This document shows, piece after piece, positions 18,640 to 29,419 of a stretch of DNA of 47,480 nucleotides. The first letter of the stretch is position 1. The number at the start of each line of letters is the position of its first letter. The position numbers were made by a program, and so were the translations under genes. A model generated the notes under the pieces. The model was not told the DNA's origin. It did not search any database and was given only the letters and a program-made list of their open reading frames with translations. This stretch comes from an uncultured SAR86 cluster bacterium (GTDB taxonomy: Bacteria > Pseudomonadota > Gammaproteobacteria > Magnimaribacterales > D2472), in contig CABZTX010000006.1 of assembly GCA_902528875.1 (NCBI GenBank), positions 1 to 47,480 of the forward strand. The letters are read 5' to 3'.

Positions 18640-18847
18640 TGCGATATTAGCGCACATTATTCACGTAATGTAGCTATTGTTTCAGAGTTTTTACTATAAA
18701 TCCACAATTTTGTTACTTTTTTATAAATGAATATAAGTTATATTTATGTATAAAACTCATATTTATATGGTAATTGTTTGAAATTATAGTGCTGTAAACT
18801 TTTTTCTTATATGATTAAATAAGAAAGTGTTTAAAACTTAATTAAAT

Positions 18848-19636
18848 ATGTTCCTAAAAAATAAAAGAATTCTCATATCTGGTCTCGCTAATAAATATTC
18901 TATAGCTGCAGGAATTGCTAAATGTATGCACCGAGAAGGAGCAGAGCTTGCTTTTACTTATCAAAATGAAAGACTTTTAAAGAATTTAGAGCCAATTGCT
19001 AAAAGTTGTGATTCTGATATTTTAATTGAATGTGATGTCACAGATGATAACTCAATAAACAAAGCTTTTAAGGAACTTTCAAATTCTTGGTCAAATTTTG
19101 ATGGGTTGGTTCACTCTATTGGGTATGCTCCTGCTGATCAACTTGAAGGTGATTTTGTAGATGTTACAACAAGGGAGGGATTTAAAATTGCTCATGACAT
19201 CAGCTCTTATAGCTTTACGGCCCTAGCAAAGGCAGCAAAATCATTATTAAAAGAGAATTCTGCTCTTTTGACACTTACTTATCTAGGATCTATTCAAACC
19301 TTACCTAACTACAATGTAATGGGTCTTGCTAAAGCAAGTTTAGAGGCTAATACAAGGTTTCTTGCAGCATCGATGGGTAAGGATAAAATAAGAGTTAATG
19401 CAATATCTGCAGGACCAATTAAAACTCTTGCTGCATCTGGTGTTAAAAATTTTAGAAAGATGTTAAATCAACACTCACAGAGAGCACCATTAGGAAGAAC
19501 AGTAACTATAGAAGAAGTGGGTAATGTAGCTGCTTTCTTATGCTCAGATCTAGCAAGTGGAATTACTGGAGAAATTACATATGTTGATGCGGGTTTTAAT
19601 ACTGCTGCAATGCCTTTAAATGAATTTGCTGAATGA
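18848..19636 (+). CDS. fabI: Enoyl-[acyl-carrier-protein] reductase
   Basis: 262 aa; [75 protein letters not shown]. Confidence 0.95.
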   Translation: MFLKNKRILISGLANKYSIAAGIAKCMHREGAELAFTYQNERLLKNLEPIAKSCDSDILIECDVTDDNSINKAFKELSNSWSNFDGLVHSIGYAPADQLEGDFVDVTTREGFKIAHDISSYSFTALAKAAKSLLKENSALLTLTYLGSIQTLPNYNVMGLAKASLEANTRFLAASMGKDKIRVNAISAGPIKTLAASGVKNFRKMLNQHSQRAPLGRTVTIEEVGNVAAFLCSDLASGITGEITYVDAGFNTAAMPLNEFAE

Positions 19637-20256
19637 TTAAGAATTTATATGACAAATATTGTTTACCAAAGTTATTGGACGTATGTTGTTCTACGAAGCC
19701 AATAAATTATCAGAGAAATAAAATAGTACCCTATGCAAAGGGGGTTGTTCTGGAAATAGGTATAGGTTCAGGTCTTAATTTGCCATACTATAAAAATCTT
19801 AATATTGAAAAATTTTATGGTCTTGATCCTTCAGAAGAATTAAATGAAATAGCTTTAAATAATGCAAAAAATAATGATTTAGATGTTAATTTTCTTATAA
19901 ATGGTGCAGAGGAAATTAATCTTCCAAGCAACTCCATTGATACTATTGTTATTACTTATACACTTTGTACTATTTCTAAGTTGAAAGAATCATTATCTGA
20001 AATGAAAAGAGTATTAAGAGATGATGGGATCATGCTTTTTTGTGAACATGGAAAGGCTCCAGATAATAATATTGAGATTTGGCAAAATAGAATTAATCCT
20101 TTGTGGGGAAAGTTGTTTGGTGGCTGCAATATTAACAGAGACATACCACAATTAGTTGAAAATGGAGGGTTTAAAATAGAAAAATTAGATCAAATGTACA
20201 TTCCAGGTACACCAAAAATAGTGGGATATAACTATTGGGGAGTCGCTACAAACTAA
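19633..20256 (+). CDS. Class I SAM-dependent methyltransferase
   Basis: 207 aa; [45 protein letters not shown]. Confidence 0.88.
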   Translation: MIKNLYDKYCLPKLLDVCCSTKPINYQRNKIVPYAKGVVLEIGIGSGLNLPYYKNLNIEKFYGLDPSEELNEIALNNAKNNDLDVNFLINGAEEINLPSNSIDTIVITYTLCTISKLKESLSEMKRVLRDDGIMLFCEHGKAPDNNIEIWQNRINPLWGKLFGGCNINRDIPQLVENGGFKIEKLDQMYIPGTPKIVGYNYWGVATN

Positions 20257-20257
20257 A

Positions 20258-21679
20258 ATGACTAAATTAATAACATCAATATTTCTCATAATATTCACTT
20301 ATTCAGTTTTTGCTGATGACATCAATAATTCTATTGAAAAAAATTCTAAGATATTTGAAAAAGTTGCATTAGATATATGGGATTTTGCTGAGCTTGGATA
20401 TCTTGAAAACAAAAGCTCAAATCTTCTGGCAAATACTCTTAAAGAAAATGGATTTAAAATTACGACAGGTCTAGCAGGAATTCCAACAAGTTTTATAGCA
20501 GAGTTCAATAATGGTGGTCCTGTTATAGCTATTCTTGGAGAATTTGATGCTTTGCCAGGCTTATCTCAAACAACTTCTCCTTTTAAAGAGGTTGCCATTA
20601 ATGAAACTAGTGCTGGTCATGCTTGTGGCCATCATCTTTTTGGAGCATCGTCCGCTTGGGCAGCTGTTGCAGTAAAAGATTGGATTTTAAAACATAATAT
20701 TAAAGGCACAATAAGATTTTATGGAACTCCAGCCGAAGAAGGTGGATCAGGTAAAGTTTATATGGTACGCGAAGGCCTCTTTGATGATGTAGATATAGTT
20801 CTTCACTGGCATCCAGATGATACTAATTCTGCAAATAACAGAACTTCTAACTCTAACAAATCAGGAAAATTTACATTTAAAGGTATTTCTGCTCATGCTG
20901 CTGGGTCACCAGAGCTTGGCAGATCTGCGCTTGATGGTGTTGAGGCAATGAATAATATGGTGAATATGATGCGAGAACACGTTCCTCAGGAATCAAGAAT
21001 TCACTATGTAATAACAAAAGGTGGTTTAGCTCCAAATGTTGTTCCAGATTTAGCAGAGGTTTACTACTATGTTAGACATCCAGAGATGGATGTAGTCGAG
21101 GAATTGTTCGAACGAGTAGTTAAGACTGCAAATGGAGCTGCAATGGGTACTGAGACTAATATGACCTATGAGGTGATGCATGGAAACTATTCTCTTCTTC
21201 CTAACAATACTATTCAAAAAATTGTTTATGATAATCTAGTAAGTTTAGGAGGTATAAATTATACAGACGAAGAAAACAAATATGCTAAGGAGATATATAA
21301 GACTTTTATTAAACCCGGATTAAAAATTGGATCTCAAAAACTAATTGCTCCTTTTAAAGATTCTCACAGTTATGGTTCTACAGATGTAGGTGATGTAAGC
21401 TGGGTAGTACCTACTGCTGGATTAAGAACGGCAACATGGGTCCCTGGTACAGCAGCGCACTCATGGCAAGCTGTTTCTACCGGTGGGACAAGTATTGGAT
21501 TGAAAGGGGCTAAATTAGCTGCTCTTACACTATCAAAGAGTATTAAATATATTCTTGAAAATCCAAATATTATTGAGGAAGCAAATAATGAATTGCTTGA
21601 AAGAACTGGAAAAGATTTTAATTACAAACCTTTATTAGGTGACAGAAAACCTCCTCTTGAATATAGAAATATTAATTAG
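20258..21679 (+). CDS. M20 family (M20D-like) amidohydrolase/peptidase with signal peptide
   Basis: 473 aa; MTKLITSIFLIIFTYSVFADD signal; ILGEFDALPGLSQ, SAGHACGHHLFGASS, FYGTPAEEGGSGK. Confidence 0.88.
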   Translation: MTKLITSIFLIIFTYSVFADDINNSIEKNSKIFEKVALDIWDFAELGYLENKSSNLLANTLKENGFKITTGLAGIPTSFIAEFNNGGPVIAILGEFDALPGLSQTTSPFKEVAINETSAGHACGHHLFGASSAWAAVAVKDWILKHNIKGTIRFYGTPAEEGGSGKVYMVREGLFDDVDIVLHWHPDDTNSANNRTSNSNKSGKFTFKGISAHAAGSPELGRSALDGVEAMNNMVNMMREHVPQESRIHYVITKGGLAPNVVPDLAEVYYYVRHPEMDVVEELFERVVKTANGAAMGTETNMTYEVMHGNYSLLPNNTIQKIVYDNLVSLGGINYTDEENKYAKEIYKTFIKPGLKIGSQKLIAPFKDSHSYGSTDVGDVSWVVPTAGLRTATWVPGTAAHSWQAVSTGGTSIGLKGAKLAALTLSKSIKYILENPNIIEEANNELLERTGKDFNYKPLLGDRKPPLEYRNIN

Positions 21680-23402
21680 CTTGAATAGCAACTGATGCGT
21701 TTGGTCTTCTAAGATCAGCGTAACCATAATTTACTCCATCAATTATGTTTATGCTTTGTGTGCTGCCCATTGTATGTTCTGGAGTAATTTTATGCCCTAT
21801 TGTTCTAAGACCTTTTAAAACGTCTGTGCTTATAGTTCTCTCATGTAATATACCTGGAGTAGGCCAATCTTTATGAATTCTTGGTAACATTGTTGCTTCT
21901 CCAATATCTAAATCAAAATCTATTACTCCAGTAATAACTCTCAATATAGCTGCGGGTATTAAGCTTCCTCCTGGGGATCCGGTTATTAAAGATAGTTCAT
22001 TATTTTCGTTGAAGATCATTACTGGCGTCATTGTACTCATTGGTTTTTTTCCAGGCTCAAATCTATTACCAGTGCTCGCTGACCTTCCTCTTTCTTTTTT
22101 ATCTCCATATCTATAAGCAAAATTATTCATTTGATTATTCATTAAAACTCCTGTTCCAGGAATCGTTACACCTGATCCAAATGAATAACCAAGTGTATAT
22201 GTATTTGATACTGCATTCCCATCACCATCTACTATAGAAAAATGGGTGGTATCTCTACTTTCTTTTATGAGCTCTAAAGGTTTAACTACTCTTGAATTAG
22301 AAACTTTTTTAATACTTATAGATTTTGCAAGCTCGAGTGTTCTTTTTTTTGAAAGCAATTGATCAACTGGAACATTATAGTAATCAGGATCACCAACAAA
22401 ATGTGATCTATTGTTATGACCTCTCCTGATAGATTCTGCTAATAGATGATAAGTGTAAGCTGAATTACTTTTTAATTTACTAAGACTGTAATTATCTAAA
22501 ATATTTAATGCGGTTAGAAGTGTAATTCCTCCACCTGATGGAGGAGCTGCTGCAAAAACCTTATGATTTCTATAAATACTAACAATAGGTTGTTTGAAAG
22601 AAGCTTTGTAAGATTGGAAATCCTCAATAGTAAATAAACCATCATTTGCAACCATTGCATCAATAAACAACTTAGCAACTTCCCCTTGATAAAAACCATT
22701 TTTACCATTTTGAGAAATCAATGAAATAGTTTTTGCCAAATCTGGTCGCTTTAAAATCGAATTTTCTGCAATTGCTTGATTGTCTTTAAAAAAAATTTTA
22801 GATGACTCAGGATCATCTTTTAATTGAAACGTATCTTTTATTGCCATATGCAAATCATAAGTTACTGGAATTCCTTCTTTAGCTTGCTTAATTACAGGCG
22901 CTAAAACATCTTTAAGTGGTAGCTTTCCAAAATTACTATGGGCATCAAGAAGTCCTGCAACAGTTCCAGGAATTGCTGGAGCCTTATAGCCATATCTAGT
23001 AATGTCAAACATTTCATTTTTAAAATTTTCTGGTTTAAGTTTTAAACTCGGATCTAAATCAAAAATTTTATGAATTGAAGCATTTAAAGGAGACTTACTT
23101 CTATAGTCTATAAAGTATATTTCATCCTTTTCAGCAATATATACCATCATGAAACCTCCTCCACCAAGATTTCCTGCTCTTGGAAGAGTTATCGCTAAAG
23201 AAAATCCAACAGCCACTGCAGCATCAATAGCATTTCCTCCTTTATTTAGTATCTCGATACCGATATCTGATGACATATAATTTTGCGAAACCACCATTCC
23301 TTTAGTTCCAACTACAGGATGAAATGGTGATTGGTAGTCAATATATGAAGCTGAGTAAACAAATGACGGAATAATTAAAAGTTTTAATAGTAAAAGTTTC
23401 AT
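21672..23402 (-). CDS. ggt: Gamma-glutamyltranspeptidase, exported
   Basis: ORF start trimmed from 23579 to the ATG at 23402 (MKLLLLKLLIIPSFVYSASYIDYQSPFHPVVGTKGMVVSQN); RESRDTTHFSIVDGDGNAVSNTYTLGYSFGSGV contains the autoprocessing TTH motif; GSPGGSLIPAAI. Confidence 0.93.
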   Translation of the reverse strand: MKLLLLKLLIIPSFVYSASYIDYQSPFHPVVGTKGMVVSQNYMSSDIGIEILNKGGNAIDAAVAVGFSLAITLPRAGNLGGGGFMMVYIAEKDEIYFIDYRSKSPLNASIHKIFDLDPSLKLKPENFKNEMFDITRYGYKAPAIPGTVAGLLDAHSNFGKLPLKDVLAPVIKQAKEGIPVTYDLHMAIKDTFQLKDDPESSKIFFKDNQAIAENSILKRPDLAKTISLISQNGKNGFYQGEVAKLFIDAMVANDGLFTIEDFQSYKASFKQPIVSIYRNHKVFAAAPPSGGGITLLTALNILDNYSLSKLKSNSAYTYHLLAESIRRGHNNRSHFVGDPDYYNVPVDQLLSKKRTLELAKSISIKKVSNSRVVKPLELIKESRDTTHFSIVDGDGNAVSNTYTLGYSFGSGVTIPGTGVLMNNQMNNFAYRYGDKKERGRSASTGNRFEPGKKPMSTMTPVMIFNENNELSLITGSPGGSLIPAAILRVITGVIDFDLDIGEATMLPRIHKDWPTPGILHERTISTDVLKGLRTIGHKITPEHTMGSTQSINIIDGVNYGYADLRRPNASVAIQAN

Positions 23403-24898
23403 TAAAAAATTATTGGAGCAAGTAAGTACGCAAATAAAGTTACAACAAATATACCAACAATATTTAAAGCTAACCCTGCTTTCATCATGGTTGCAATTGT
23501 AAATTTTCCCGAGCCGTAAACAATAGCATTTGGAGGGGTAGCAACTGGTAGCATGAATGCACAACTTGCAGCGAGGCATACTGGAATAGTCAAAGCAACA
23601 GGTACGATGCCAATAGCAATTGCAACTGCAGCAAATACAGGCAAGAAAGTTGCTGTAGTTGCAACATTACTAGTCATTTCAGTCAAAAATATTATCATTG
23701 CTGCAACAGCAAGAATTAGAATGATCGATGGAACATTTTCTAAAATTGTTAGAGCCTCGCCTATCCAAAGCCCTAAACCAGTCTGAGATACTTGTGCTCC
23801 AAGCGAGAGCCCTCCTCCAAAAAGCAAAAGCAATCCCCAAGGAAGTTTAGTAGTCTTTTCCCATTTTAATAGGCTCTCTTTTCCATTTTGAGATGGAATC
23901 ATAAATAAAATAATTGCAGCAATAATTGCAACACCTGCATCTTGCAATTCAATACCAAGTCCGTCTCTTATTGCTTTGCTTGTCATCCAAAAAACAACAG
24001 CAAAGAAAAATAATATTGAAACCTTAATCTCATCTCGTGATAAAGGTCCAAGCTCAGAATACATTTGTTCTAATTTATTTTTAGTTTCAGGTGATGACGA
24101 AAAGGAAGTAGGAAAAATAAATTTTGTGAGTATTATCCAGGCAAAGATTAGCATAACAGTTGCAACAGGCACGCCAATTTTCATCCAATCCAGAAAACTT
24201 ATATCTACACCAAACTGATTATTCATAAACTGAACAAAAACTATGTTTGGAGCTGTTCCAATAATTGTAGACATGCCTCCTATTGTTGCAGCGTAGGCAA
24301 TACCAAGCATTAACGCCGTATCAAAGTATTTTTGTTGTTCTGCAGATATATTAGGAATGGTTTGAGAAACTACGGTGCATACAGCGAGACCGATTGGTAA
24401 TAGCATTAATGTGGTGGATGTATTCATAACAAACATGCTTACAAGAGCTGCTACCAACATAAAGCTTCCAATAAGTGTTGCTCCATTAGAACCCATTAAA
24501 ATTATCATTTTTAACGCCATTCTTTTATGCAGACCAGAACTTTCAATTCCCAGGGCTAATATAAAACCACCTAAAAATAAATATATATTTTTATCAGCAA
24601 ATGGTGCGGCTGCTTGTTGGAAACTTGTAATATCAAAAATCGGAAAAAGTGCTAAGGGAATTAGTGCTGTGACTGGAACAGGAATTGCTTCAGTTGCCCA
24701 CCATATCGCCATTAACAATAGTATCGCTAAAACAAGCCATGCAGAGTAACTATTAACAGCATAACTTTTATCTTTTATTAGAAACTCTTTTCCATTAAGT
24801 GCCTCTAAACTTTGTGGAATAAGTCCAAACAAACCAATAAGCAAAACTATTGCAAAGACAAAAATTCCAATAAAAAAACCTTTATTATTAGTTGGCAT
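23402..24898 (-). CDS. DASS (SLC13) family sodium:dicarboxylate/sulfate symporter
   Basis: 498 aa, multiple TMs; WWATEAIPVPVTALIPLALFPI, NTSTTLMLLPIGLA, TSNVATTATFLPV, MLPVATPPNAIVYGSG; stop/start TAATG overlap with ggt. Confidence 0.92.
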   Translation of the reverse strand: MPTNNKGFFIGIFVFAIVLLIGLFGLIPQSLEALNGKEFLIKDKSYAVNSYSAWLVLAILLLMAIWWATEAIPVPVTALIPLALFPIFDITSFQQAAAPFADKNIYLFLGGFILALGIESSGLHKRMALKMIILMGSNGATLIGSFMLVAALVSMFVMNTSTTLMLLPIGLAVCTVVSQTIPNISAEQQKYFDTALMLGIAYAATIGGMSTIIGTAPNIVFVQFMNNQFGVDISFLDWMKIGVPVATVMLIFAWIILTKFIFPTSFSSSPETKNKLEQMYSELGPLSRDEIKVSILFFFAVVFWMTSKAIRDGLGIELQDAGVAIIAAIILFMIPSQNGKESLLKWEKTTKLPWGLLLLFGGGLSLGAQVSQTGLGLWIGEALTILENVPSIILILAVAAMIIFLTEMTSNVATTATFLPVFAAVAIAIGIVPVALTIPVCLAASCAFMLPVATPPNAIVYGSGKFTIATMMKAGLALNIVGIFVVTLFAYLLAPIIF

Positions 24899-24921
24899 TT
24901 AATTCCTTAAAAAAATTCAAA

Positions 24922-24944
24922 AAAGGGAGTATAAAACTCCCTTT
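24922..24944 (-). terminator. Rho-independent terminator of second TonB-dependent receptor
   Basis: AAAGGGAGT-ATAAA-ACTCCCTTT hairpin 22 bp past the receptor stop, T-rich tract on minus strand. Confidence 0.85.
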
Positions 24945-24965
24945 AATTTTCAACTTAATTGAATT

Positions 24966-27896
24966 TTAGAACTTCTTATAAATTTCAATATTGTAATTTC
25001 TTCCGAAGTCAGTATGAAGGTCGCCCCAAAAATTACTGAATGTTTCATCAGCAAGTGGAGCTCTTTCGTCTTCAATATTTTTGACCTGCAATCTTAACCT
25101 TAGATCGTTATTAAACGTATATCCAAGTGTCACATTAATCATAGTCATTTTGTCAATTTTCCACATTTCTCTAACACCATCAATAGTTTCAGTGTGAGCT
25201 GATTCAAAAGAGTCACCCCATTGTGTACCAGAGACTAATACTTGATATGGTCCATTTCTGTATGATAATCTTGCAGTAAACTTATCTTCGATACTACCAT
25301 TTAATCCAAGAAGACTATCAATACCTCTAACTGAAGCTAAACCTTCAAGCAATCCACCAGGTTGACCTGCATCACTTAATAGTCTTGCATCTCCACCTGC
25401 TGCTTGGTCTTTTTTATCATAATGAACATTAATTAACTTAACACCAAAATCACCAACTTCTGTATCAAAGTTCATAATCAAACTAGTATCAAAGCCTTCA
25501 ATAGTTCTTGTATCTGTATTGACGTAATAGTCATTAACACTTTGAACTTCACCAGCTGGACATAATGTTGATGGCCAATCAAAGTCGTATCCTGCAAAAG
25601 CAGTTCTTGTAACATTTGGATTACCAACACATTCTGAAGGGCCTCCTTCTGCTCTGATTAAAGTATCAAGCAAAATAGCATTAGTCATACCAAATATACC
25701 AACTGTGTCTTCAGTTTCTATAGACCACCAATCCATGGTAATAACCATTCCATCGGTTGGCTCAATAACAAGACCATATGATTCATTCTCACCAAGTTCA
25801 GGTGTTAAACCTTTATTACCCTCTGTAATTCTTTGCATGGAGTAATTATCTTGATCCTCACCAGCTGCATATTGTAATAAGGCATCATTAGTTGCTGAAC
25901 TTCTTCCTAAAAAGCCTTCATTCACAAGAATCAAAGCAGGAGCTCTGAAAGTTTCTGATTGTGAATATCTAAGCTTAATTTGATCTGAAGCTTGCCATCC
26001 TATTGCAACTTTGGAAACAATAGCTTCACCGTAGTCTGAAGAATCTTCTCCTCTTACAGCAAGCTGCATATCAATATTTTCAGTGATCGGCACTTGCAGT
26101 TCTGTAAATAAAGAAACTGTTTCTCTTCCACCATTTGAATCAGGAGTAGCACTTGAATTAACAACATCTGATATTAATGGGAATGTTAAGCCAGCTCTAG
26201 GACCTACTGGAACTGTGTAGGGCATTTCTCCATTAATTCTTGGATCTCTTACATCGGTATAGCTTTCTTTTCTGATCTCAGCACCAATAAGCATTCCTAC
26301 TGGTCCTGCTGGCATTTCATAAACATTAGGATTAGACATTTTAAAATCCCACATATACAAAGAAGTTGTATTATCTCTGATAATGCTTATTGTAAATGGT
26401 GTTTCATCAGAACATCCGTTTCCACCACAAAATGGGTTGTATGCATCAGGAGTTGATAAAGCTAGAGCTTGATCAAGCAAAGTCATTGATTGTCTGCCAT
26501 AGTTATCTTGTTTAGCCTTCGCGTTAGACCATAAAAAAGCAGTGTCCCAATCCCAATTACCTCTCGAGCCTCTCCATCCTTGAAGAAGTCTTAAAGTAGT
26601 TCTATTCATATAGTAGCCTCTAGGCGTGTCAAATCTATGTCTTGCCTTATAGAGACCTAAACCATTACTAACCTGAGAGTCATTTACAAGTTTATTTCCA
26701 TCGGAGTCAACTAATTGATTTAACCAGTAGTTTGTTAACGGAACAAGGTATGGCTGAGTACATGTACCAGTTCTTCCACAACCACCAGCACCAAGTGTTG
26801 TTCCTCCATACAATTGTTGATGAGCCATAGAATCGTAATATCCAAATTCTGTGTATGCTTCAACTCCACTATCAAGTTCAGTATTCACAAAAACAAATAG
26901 ATTATTCCTTTCAAGATCAGGTCTCATCCATCTTGTTTCGTTATATGCTGCTCTTAAAGAGTCAGAGTTAGGATTCGTACTAGTGCTTTCGTATAAACAT
27001 GTTGGACCACCTGTTCCAACCCAAGCACATCCACCAGTATCTGGTCGAGTATGAAGGTATCGATTACCACCGCCTCTCCAAATACCATATCTAGAAGCAG
27101 CATTTTTATTTCTCCATGAAGCATCATCCCAAGCTGTTCCGTCATATGCACCTAGTCCAGGAGCTATCCTTGCATCCTGAGCTAACCATTTAGGATCTTC
27201 ATTACCTCTTATTTCTTCTCTGTAGTAACTGTCAAAATAAACAGATATGTTTGTAGAGGCATTAATATCTGAACCCCACTGAATACTAACCTTATTATCT
27301 TGAGCTTCATATGCGTCATATGCGATAGATTTAACTCTTATATTTAAACCTACAAAATCACTCTTTAAAACTGTATTTACAACCCCTGCTAAAGCATCAG
27401 CACCATAAATAGCAGATGCACCATCTCTTAGTATCTCAACTCTGTCAGCTCCATAGACAGGAATAGCATTAGAGTTTTGAGTCATCACAGGCATAGAACC
27501 ACCAAAGATTGGTTCTGTTTGATAACCAGGTGATTGAATAACTCTTCTACCATTGAGAAGTGTTAACGTGTTACCAGTACCTATATCTCTTAGATTAAAA
27601 GCACCAACATCACCTCTGGAAGCATTATAACCTCCACTGAATTCGTTTTGGTTAAAAGTATTTTGACCAAATTCAGCAATGTTATCCAGCAATTCATCAC
27701 CAGAATCAATACCTAAGGCATCAATATCTTCAAATGAAATAACAGAAACTGGTAGTGCTCCTGTAATTGCAGCACCTTTTATTTGTGAACCAACAACGAC
27801 AACCTCTTCAACGTCACTGTCATCATCTGTATCTTGCGCAACAATTGCCATAGGCAAAATCAATACCAAAGATAATAAAAAATTAAAGTTTTTCAT
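24966..27896 (-). CDS. TonB-dependent receptor (976 aa)
   Basis: Signal peptide MKNFNFLLSLVLILPMAIVAQ, VEEVVVVGSQIKGAA, LRDIGTGNTLTLLNGRRVIQ, DGASAIYGADALAGVVNTVLKSDF; terminal aromatic (NIEIYKKF). Confidence 0.95.
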   Translation of the reverse strand: MKNFNFLLSLVLILPMAIVAQDTDDDSDVEEVVVVGSQIKGAAITGALPVSVISFEDIDALGIDSGDELLDNIAEFGQNTFNQNEFSGGYNASRGDVGAFNLRDIGTGNTLTLLNGRRVIQSPGYQTEPIFGGSMPVMTQNSNAIPVYGADRVEILRDGASAIYGADALAGVVNTVLKSDFVGLNIRVKSIAYDAYEAQDNKVSIQWGSDINASTNISVYFDSYYREEIRGNEDPKWLAQDARIAPGLGAYDGTAWDDASWRNKNAASRYGIWRGGGNRYLHTRPDTGGCAWVGTGGPTCLYESTSTNPNSDSLRAAYNETRWMRPDLERNNLFVFVNTELDSGVEAYTEFGYYDSMAHQQLYGGTTLGAGGCGRTGTCTQPYLVPLTNYWLNQLVDSDGNKLVNDSQVSNGLGLYKARHRFDTPRGYYMNRTTLRLLQGWRGSRGNWDWDTAFLWSNAKAKQDNYGRQSMTLLDQALALSTPDAYNPFCGGNGCSDETPFTISIIRDNTTSLYMWDFKMSNPNVYEMPAGPVGMLIGAEIRKESYTDVRDPRINGEMPYTVPVGPRAGLTFPLISDVVNSSATPDSNGGRETVSLFTELQVPITENIDMQLAVRGEDSSDYGEAIVSKVAIGWQASDQIKLRYSQSETFRAPALILVNEGFLGRSSATNDALLQYAAGEDQDNYSMQRITEGNKGLTPELGENESYGLVIEPTDGMVITMDWWSIETEDTVGIFGMTNAILLDTLIRAEGGPSECVGNPNVTRTAFAGYDFDWPSTLCPAGEVQSVNDYYVNTDTRTIEGFDTSLIMNFDTEVGDFGVKLINVHYDKKDQAAGGDARLLSDAGQPGGLLEGLASVRGIDSLLGLNGSIEDKFTARLSYRNGPYQVLVSGTQWGDSFESAHTETIDGVREMWKIDKMTMINVTLGYTFNNDLRLRLQVKNIEDERAPLADETFSNFWGDLHTDFGRNYNIEIYKKF

Positions 27897-28018
27897 GGAA
27901 TCCCCCGATTTAAAACATGTTTTTTATTAATTATAGGGTGGAAATAACGAATATGTCCAATTTTATGTACAAGTTTTATATGAAAAAAATTTAAGTAATT
28001 TAATACAGTTATTGGAAT

Positions 28019-29419
28019 CTATAAGGATATTAGCCTATCAATTCTTGCGATTGCTTCATTTTTATCGAAAAGAGACAAGGTTAATCCTAATGAAGGTGAT
28101 TTTGAGGCTCCGGTTAGTGCAATTCTTACTGGTTGAAATACTTTTGGTATAGGTAATTCTTTTTTTATTTGGTACTCTTTTAATAATTTATCAAGGGTAT
28201 TTTCATCCCATGAAGCATCCATGAAAAGTACTTTTATTTCTTTTAACATTTCTTTTGCATCATCATTGATAAATTTTTTAACAGCATGCTCATCATATGA
28301 TTCAAAATTTTTATAATATGGAATCAAAGCATTTGCTATTAATGATAAATTTGCATCGGCTGTTCTCATTGATCTAATTAGAATTTCTGAATTTTTATGC
28401 TTATCTATGTCGATATTGAGTTTCTTAAGGTGTGGCTCTAAGGCCTCCTTAAAATCTTGAAATGACAAATTTGCTAAATGTTGTGTGTTATGCCAATCCA
28501 GTTTAGTGATATCAAATACGGCTCCAGCTTTTTGTATTTCACTAAGATTAAAATCTTTTATAAGATCCTCTAAATAAAAAATTTCATTTTTTCCTTTTGA
28601 CCAGCCCAATCTTGCTAAAGTATTAAGTATTGCAGAGTCTAGATAACCTTTTTCACGATATTCATCTAAGCTTGTTGCAGCATGTCTTTTAGATAATCTT
28701 TTTTTATCAGTTCCTAGAACTAATGGTAAATGTGCATATTCAAGTTTGGGATATCCTAGTGCATTTTGAATATGAATTTGTCTTGGGGTATTGCTTAAGT
28801 GATCTTCTCCCCTTATTACTGTTGTGATCTCTTGCTCATAATCATCAACTACATTGCACAGATGATAGGTTGGTGTTCCATCACTTCTTAAAAGAATAAG
28901 GTCATCAAGCTCACTATTTTGAAATTTTACTTCGCCTCTTATAATATCATTTATGATAATTTCTCCAGTTAAGGGTGTAGCTAACCTTAAAACGGTTTTA
29001 TCTGAGCGCTTCAAGCCAAGATTTCTGCTCCTTCCATCATACATGGGCTTTTTACCATTTTCTGTTTGTTCTTTTCTCATCTGATCAAGTTCTTCAGAAG
29101 AACAATCACACCAATATGCGTTACCTGATTCAATAATTTTTTCTGCTGCTTGTAAATAAATATCATTTCTATCAGATTGATTGATTGGCTTTTCATCAGG
29201 AGATAAGCCAATTGATACCAAGTTTTTGAGAATATTATTTTCAAATTCCTTTGTTGAGCGCTCTCTATCAGTATCTTCAATTCTTACAAGAAAAAGTCCA
29301 TCATTTTGTCTAGAGTAGACATAATTAAATAGCGCAGTTCTAACGCCTCCAATGTGAAGCGTTCCAGTTGGACTAGGTGCAAACCTTGTTACGACCTTTT
29401 TACTCAAGATCTTCTCCAT
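28019..29419 (-). CDS. gltX: Glutamate-tRNA ligase
   Basis: 466 aa; RFAPSPTGTLHIGGVRTALFNYVYSR (HIGH), KKRLSKRHAATSLDEYRE (KMSKS-like). Confidence 0.96.
   Translation of the reverse strand: MEKILSKKVVTRFAPSPTGTLHIGGVRTALFNYVYSRQNDGLFLVRIEDTDRERSTKEFENNILKNLVSIGLSPDEKPINQSDRNDIYLQAAEKIIESGNAYWCDCSSEELDQMRKEQTENGKKPMYDGRSRNLGLKRSDKTVLRLATPLTGEIIINDIIRGEVKFQNSELDDLILLRSDGTPTYHLCNVVDDYEQEITTVIRGEDHLSNTPRQIHIQNALGYPKLEYAHLPLVLGTDKKRLSKRHAATSLDEYREKGYLDSAILNTLARLGWSKGKNEIFYLEDLIKDFNLSEIQKAGAVFDITKLDWHNTQHLANLSFQDFKEALEPHLKKLNIDIDKHKNSEILIRSMRTADANLSLIANALIPYYKNFESYDEHAVKKFINDDAKEMLKEIKVLFMDASWDENTLDKLLKEYQIKKELPIPKVFQPVRIALTGASKSPSLGLTLSLFDKNEAIARIDRLISL

Noticed and set aside
23403-23579. N-terminal 59-residue Cys-rich extension of the ggt ORF
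   Set aside because: Overlaps the DASS transporter C-terminus out of frame; the ATG at 23402 gives a proper signal peptide and TAATG coupling.
24375-24749. 124-aa plus-strand ORF within the DASS transporter
   Set aside because: Antisense shadow of a multi-TM CDS; no family signature or start signal.
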